Positions 61,674 to 63,798 of a stretch of 63,798 nucleotides of DNA are shown here, piece after piece. Under the pieces are notes generated by a model. The model did no database searches. It was not told the origin of the DNA and worked only from the letters and a program-made list of their open reading frames with translations. The position numbers and the translations under genes were made by a program. The stretch lies in contig NZ_LXTT01000067.1 of NCBI RefSeq assembly GCF_001683915.1, forward strand, positions 1-63,798. Direction: 5' to 3'. Source of the stretch: Allomuricauda sp. CP2A. GTDB taxonomy: Bacteria > Bacteroidota > Bacteroidia > Flavobacteriales > Flavobacteriaceae. Each line of letters begins with the position of its first letter. The first letter of the stretch is position 1.

Positions 61674-63756
61674 GTTCCAACTCCAATTTTCTATAATTCT
61701 CCAAGCTTTCCAACACACTTTTGGCATCTTCCAAATAGCTTTTGGCAAATGCTTCGGATGGCTCATTCTTGTTCAACTGAAGTGCCAAACGTTCAAAACT
61801 TCCATCAAATGTTATCTTTCCGGCTGCCACATACAACTCATCAAAATCCTTGATGATGCTTGCATGGGTGTTTACCTTCACTTTCTCCGCTGTCAATAAC
61901 GCTTTGGCAGAATTGACAATGGATTGATAAGCGTAATAGATACTGGCCGCCCATTTGCCTTCATTAATGGCCTGCTCTGCATTCTCAATTTTTTCCTGGC
62001 TTTCCAAGAATAAGGTGGCCACCAAATCGACAATGACCCCGGCACATTCCCCTATACCGATTTCTTTTTTATATTTTTCCTCATTCCCCCAATCGATGAA
62101 ATCTTCTGGAGTGAGATTGTCCACATCTGTCAAGGGCTTCAAAATATCATAGAAATAGTGCTGTCCTTTTTCGGCGTAATATTCTGTATACGAAGCTCCA
62201 TTTCCATTGGCTTCAAAATCATCCAAAATTAACCGAAGTGCCTGAGGACCTCTTTTACTTGGAATTTTGGCTACTTTATCGGCAAACACACCCTTTCCAT
62301 CACCTAAATTTCCTCCACCCAACAATACTTGTAAAGCTGGAGCCACCAATTTGTCCTTGGTACGGACAGACATTCCCTGAAACCCAATGTGGGCCATGTT
62401 GTGCTGCCCGCAAGCGTTCATACATCCACTGATTTTAATGACCACATCTGGATTATTGATGTAATGCGGGTATTCTGCCTTGATCACGCGTTCCAACTCA
62501 TCTGCGATTCCAGTGCTACTGGCAATCCCCAAATTACAGGTATCCGTTCCTGGGCAAGCAGTGATGTCCAAGGCCTTGTTGTAACCGGCTTCTGCAAAGC
62601 CCAATCGCTTCAATTCTTGGTAAAAGAAAGGAACCAGTTCCTCCTTTACAAAAGGAATCAATATATTTTGTCTAAGGGACAAACGAATCTCACCAGCGGC
62701 ATATTCCTGTACCAATTTGGCCAATTCCCGGGCTTTATCGGTATAAAAATCCCCTAAAAGCACCTTAATTCCGATGGCGACGTAGCCTTCCTGCTTTTGG
62801 GGCACCAAGTTGGTGGATTTCCATTGTTCGAAAGCTTCTTTGTCCTCAATGGCAACTTCTGGCGTTTCCACCTCGGCCACCTTGGTTTTGGGATAGCTGT
62901 TAAAGTCTATCGGGTACGATTTCACAGGTATGGCCAGTTGCTCTTCTTCCAACAACTCTTTGAAGCCATCCAATCCGATATCCTTCAATAAGAATTTCAT
63001 CCGTGCCTTGGCACGACTTTTTCGTTCTCCATATCGGTCAAAAACCCGAATTACACCTTCCATTAACGGAATGATCTTGTCCGTTGGCAAAAAGCTATAC
63101 AACTCGTCAGCATGACGGGGTTGTGAGCCCAAACCACCGGCCAATAATACCTTAAAGCCTCTTTCCCCATTCTGGATTTTGGCGATAAAGCCCAGATCGT
63201 GCATGTAGGACAATCCGGTGTCGGCATCACTGGCAGAAAAGGAAACCTTGAATTTTCTTCCCATTTCCTGCCCGATGGGATTTCGCAAGAAGTACTCAAA
63301 TACCGCATGGGCATAGGGCGAGACATCAAAAGGTTCATCCACATCAATACCGGCTGTTTCACTGGCAGTAACATTTCTAACCGTATTCCCGCAGGCTTCC
63401 CGAATGGTGACCTCGTCTTTTTCCAATTGGGCCCATAGTTCTGGGGTGCGTTCCAAGTCCACGTAGTGAATCTGGATATCTTGACGGGTGGTTATGTGCA
63501 ACCGACCCCTTGAATACTCATCGGAAACATCACAGATCCGCAATAGCTGATTGGAGGTCACTTTACCATAAGGCAATTTGATCCGCACCATTTGAACCCC
63601 TGGCTGACGCTGTCCATAAATTCCTCTGGCCAAACGCAAACTCCGAAACTTTTCCTCGTCCGTTTCACCACCTTTGAACTGGCGAATTTTCTTCTCCAAT
63701 TCAATGATGTCTTTTTCAACTACCGGATTTTCTATTTCTGTTCTAAAGCTCTTCAT
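61666..63756 (-). CDS. Sirohaem sulfite/nitrite reductase with C-terminal HEPN domain
   Basis: The 696-aa protein has two reductase half-repeats. The sirohaem/[4Fe-4S] cysteines lie in ACPGTDTCNLG and GCMNACGQH. N-terminal MVRIKLPYGKVTSNQLLRI and RQDIQIHYVD match assimilatory sulfite/nitrite reductases. After about residue 570 an all-helical segment (LVATLFLESQEKIENAEQAI...WAASIYYAYQSIVNSAKALL...) matches the HEPN fold. Reductase plus SUMT plus ferredoxin reductase forms an assimilatory module. Sulfite and nitrite as substrates cannot be separated by eye. The ATG at 63756 is 42 bp from the window edge, so upstream control lies outside. Confidence 0.9.
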   Translation of the reverse strand: MKSFRTEIENPVVEKDIIELEKKIRQFKGGETDEEKFRSLRLARGIYGQRQPGVQMVRIKLPYGKVTSNQLLRICDVSDEYSRGRLHITTRQDIQIHYVDLERTPELWAQLEKDEVTIREACGNTVRNVTASETAGIDVDEPFDVSPYAHAVFEYFLRNPIGQEMGRKFKVSFSASDADTGLSYMHDLGFIAKIQNGERGFKVLLAGGLGSQPRHADELYSFLPTDKIIPLMEGVIRVFDRYGERKSRAKARMKFLLKDIGLDGFKELLEEEQLAIPVKSYPIDFNSYPKTKVAEVETPEVAIEDKEAFEQWKSTNLVPQKQEGYVAIGIKVLLGDFYTDKARELAKLVQEYAAGEIRLSLRQNILIPFVKEELVPFFYQELKRLGFAEAGYNKALDITACPGTDTCNLGIASSTGIADELERVIKAEYPHYINNPDVVIKISGCMNACGQHNMAHIGFQGMSVRTKDKLVAPALQVLLGGGNLGDGKGVFADKVAKIPSKRGPQALRLILDDFEANGNGASYTEYYAEKGQHYFYDILKPLTDVDNLTPEDFIDWGNEEKYKKEIGIGECAGVIVDLVATLFLESQEKIENAEQAINEGKWAASIYYAYQSIVNSAKALLTAEKVKVNTHASIIKDFDELYVAAGKITFDGSFERLALQLNKNEPSEAFAKSYLEDAKSVLESLENYRKLELEHA

Positions 63757-63798
63757 ATTTCTTTTTTTCCTATCTATTTAATAGGTTTACTCATAAAA

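Noticed and set aside
1..63798. Anti-phage defence island or prophage
   Set aside because: The mobile element carries only mobilization, integration and unknown small genes. No restriction, Abi, toxin-antitoxin, retron, CBASS or phage structural genes were recognised.

Overview
The window comes from the chromosome of a gliding-type Flavobacteriaceae (phylum Bacteroidota). The signs are gldA, gldB and gldC, promoters of the form TAnnTTTG, a split methionine synthase, a type-II-like DAHP synthase fused to chorismate mutase, a zinc-less DnaG and few Shine-Dalgarno sequences. A marine Allomuricauda/Maribacter-like genus fits, but the genus call is only a guess from gene style.

Layout. (1) 1-4763 is the right part of an integrative mobilizable element: an AT-rich gene-free kilobase, a candidate oriT (1065-1126), mobC, a MOBP relaxase, three small unknown ORFs and a large serine recombinase. 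The recombinase C-terminus is encoded inside the tRNA-Arg gene (4717-4790, minus). (2) 4845-21140, minus strand, is yqeY followed by the division and cell-wall (dcw) cluster, transcribed mraZ-rsmH-ftsL-ftsI-murE-mraY-murD-ftsW-murG-murC-ftsQ-ftsA-ftsZ, with a putative MraZ operator in front of mraZ. (3) 21407-29175 holds an alpha/beta hydrolase, engB, a pirin, gldB-gldC, nadE, an atypical response regulator and dnaG. (4) 29341-39585 holds an S15 peptidase, small proteins, a prenyl synthase, rlmN, queA, aroA, a MazG-like gene, dtd and rsgA. (5) 40665-44721 is an aromatic amino-acid operon (pheA, aminotransferase, tyrA, aroF-CM). In front of it lies what looks like a textbook ribosome-mediated attenuator: a Phe/Tyr-rich 23-codon leader ORF, an antiterminator segment, and an intrinsic terminator that ends at the pheA start codon. 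(6) 44933-51903 holds gldA, a thioredoxin-like/Cys-rich MarR/truncated-haemoglobin operon with a repeated operator-like palindrome, a PLP decarboxylase, a serine hydrolase, a DUF2807 lipoprotein and a PagL-like lipid A deacylase. (7) 52101-57004 is a SAM-I riboswitch-led methionine operon (metH part 1, metH part 2, metF). (8) 57120-63756 holds two tandem SDR genes, an AraC regulator, a TrxR-like ferredoxin-NADP reductase, SUMT and a sulfite/nitrite reductase with a C-terminal HEPN domain.

Most striking signals. The pheA attenuator is the strongest. Next is a roughly 46-bp palindromic repeat family that occurs in intergenic DNA and also sits in frame inside metH and a serine hydrolase, adding nearly the same peptide to both (comparable in concept to Rickettsia palindromic elements). 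Others are a putative redox-regulated thioredoxin/MarR/globin unit, a response regulator with Glu in place of the phospho-acceptor Asp, and a primase without any zinc ligand. I found no CRISPR array, prophage or recognisable defence system.
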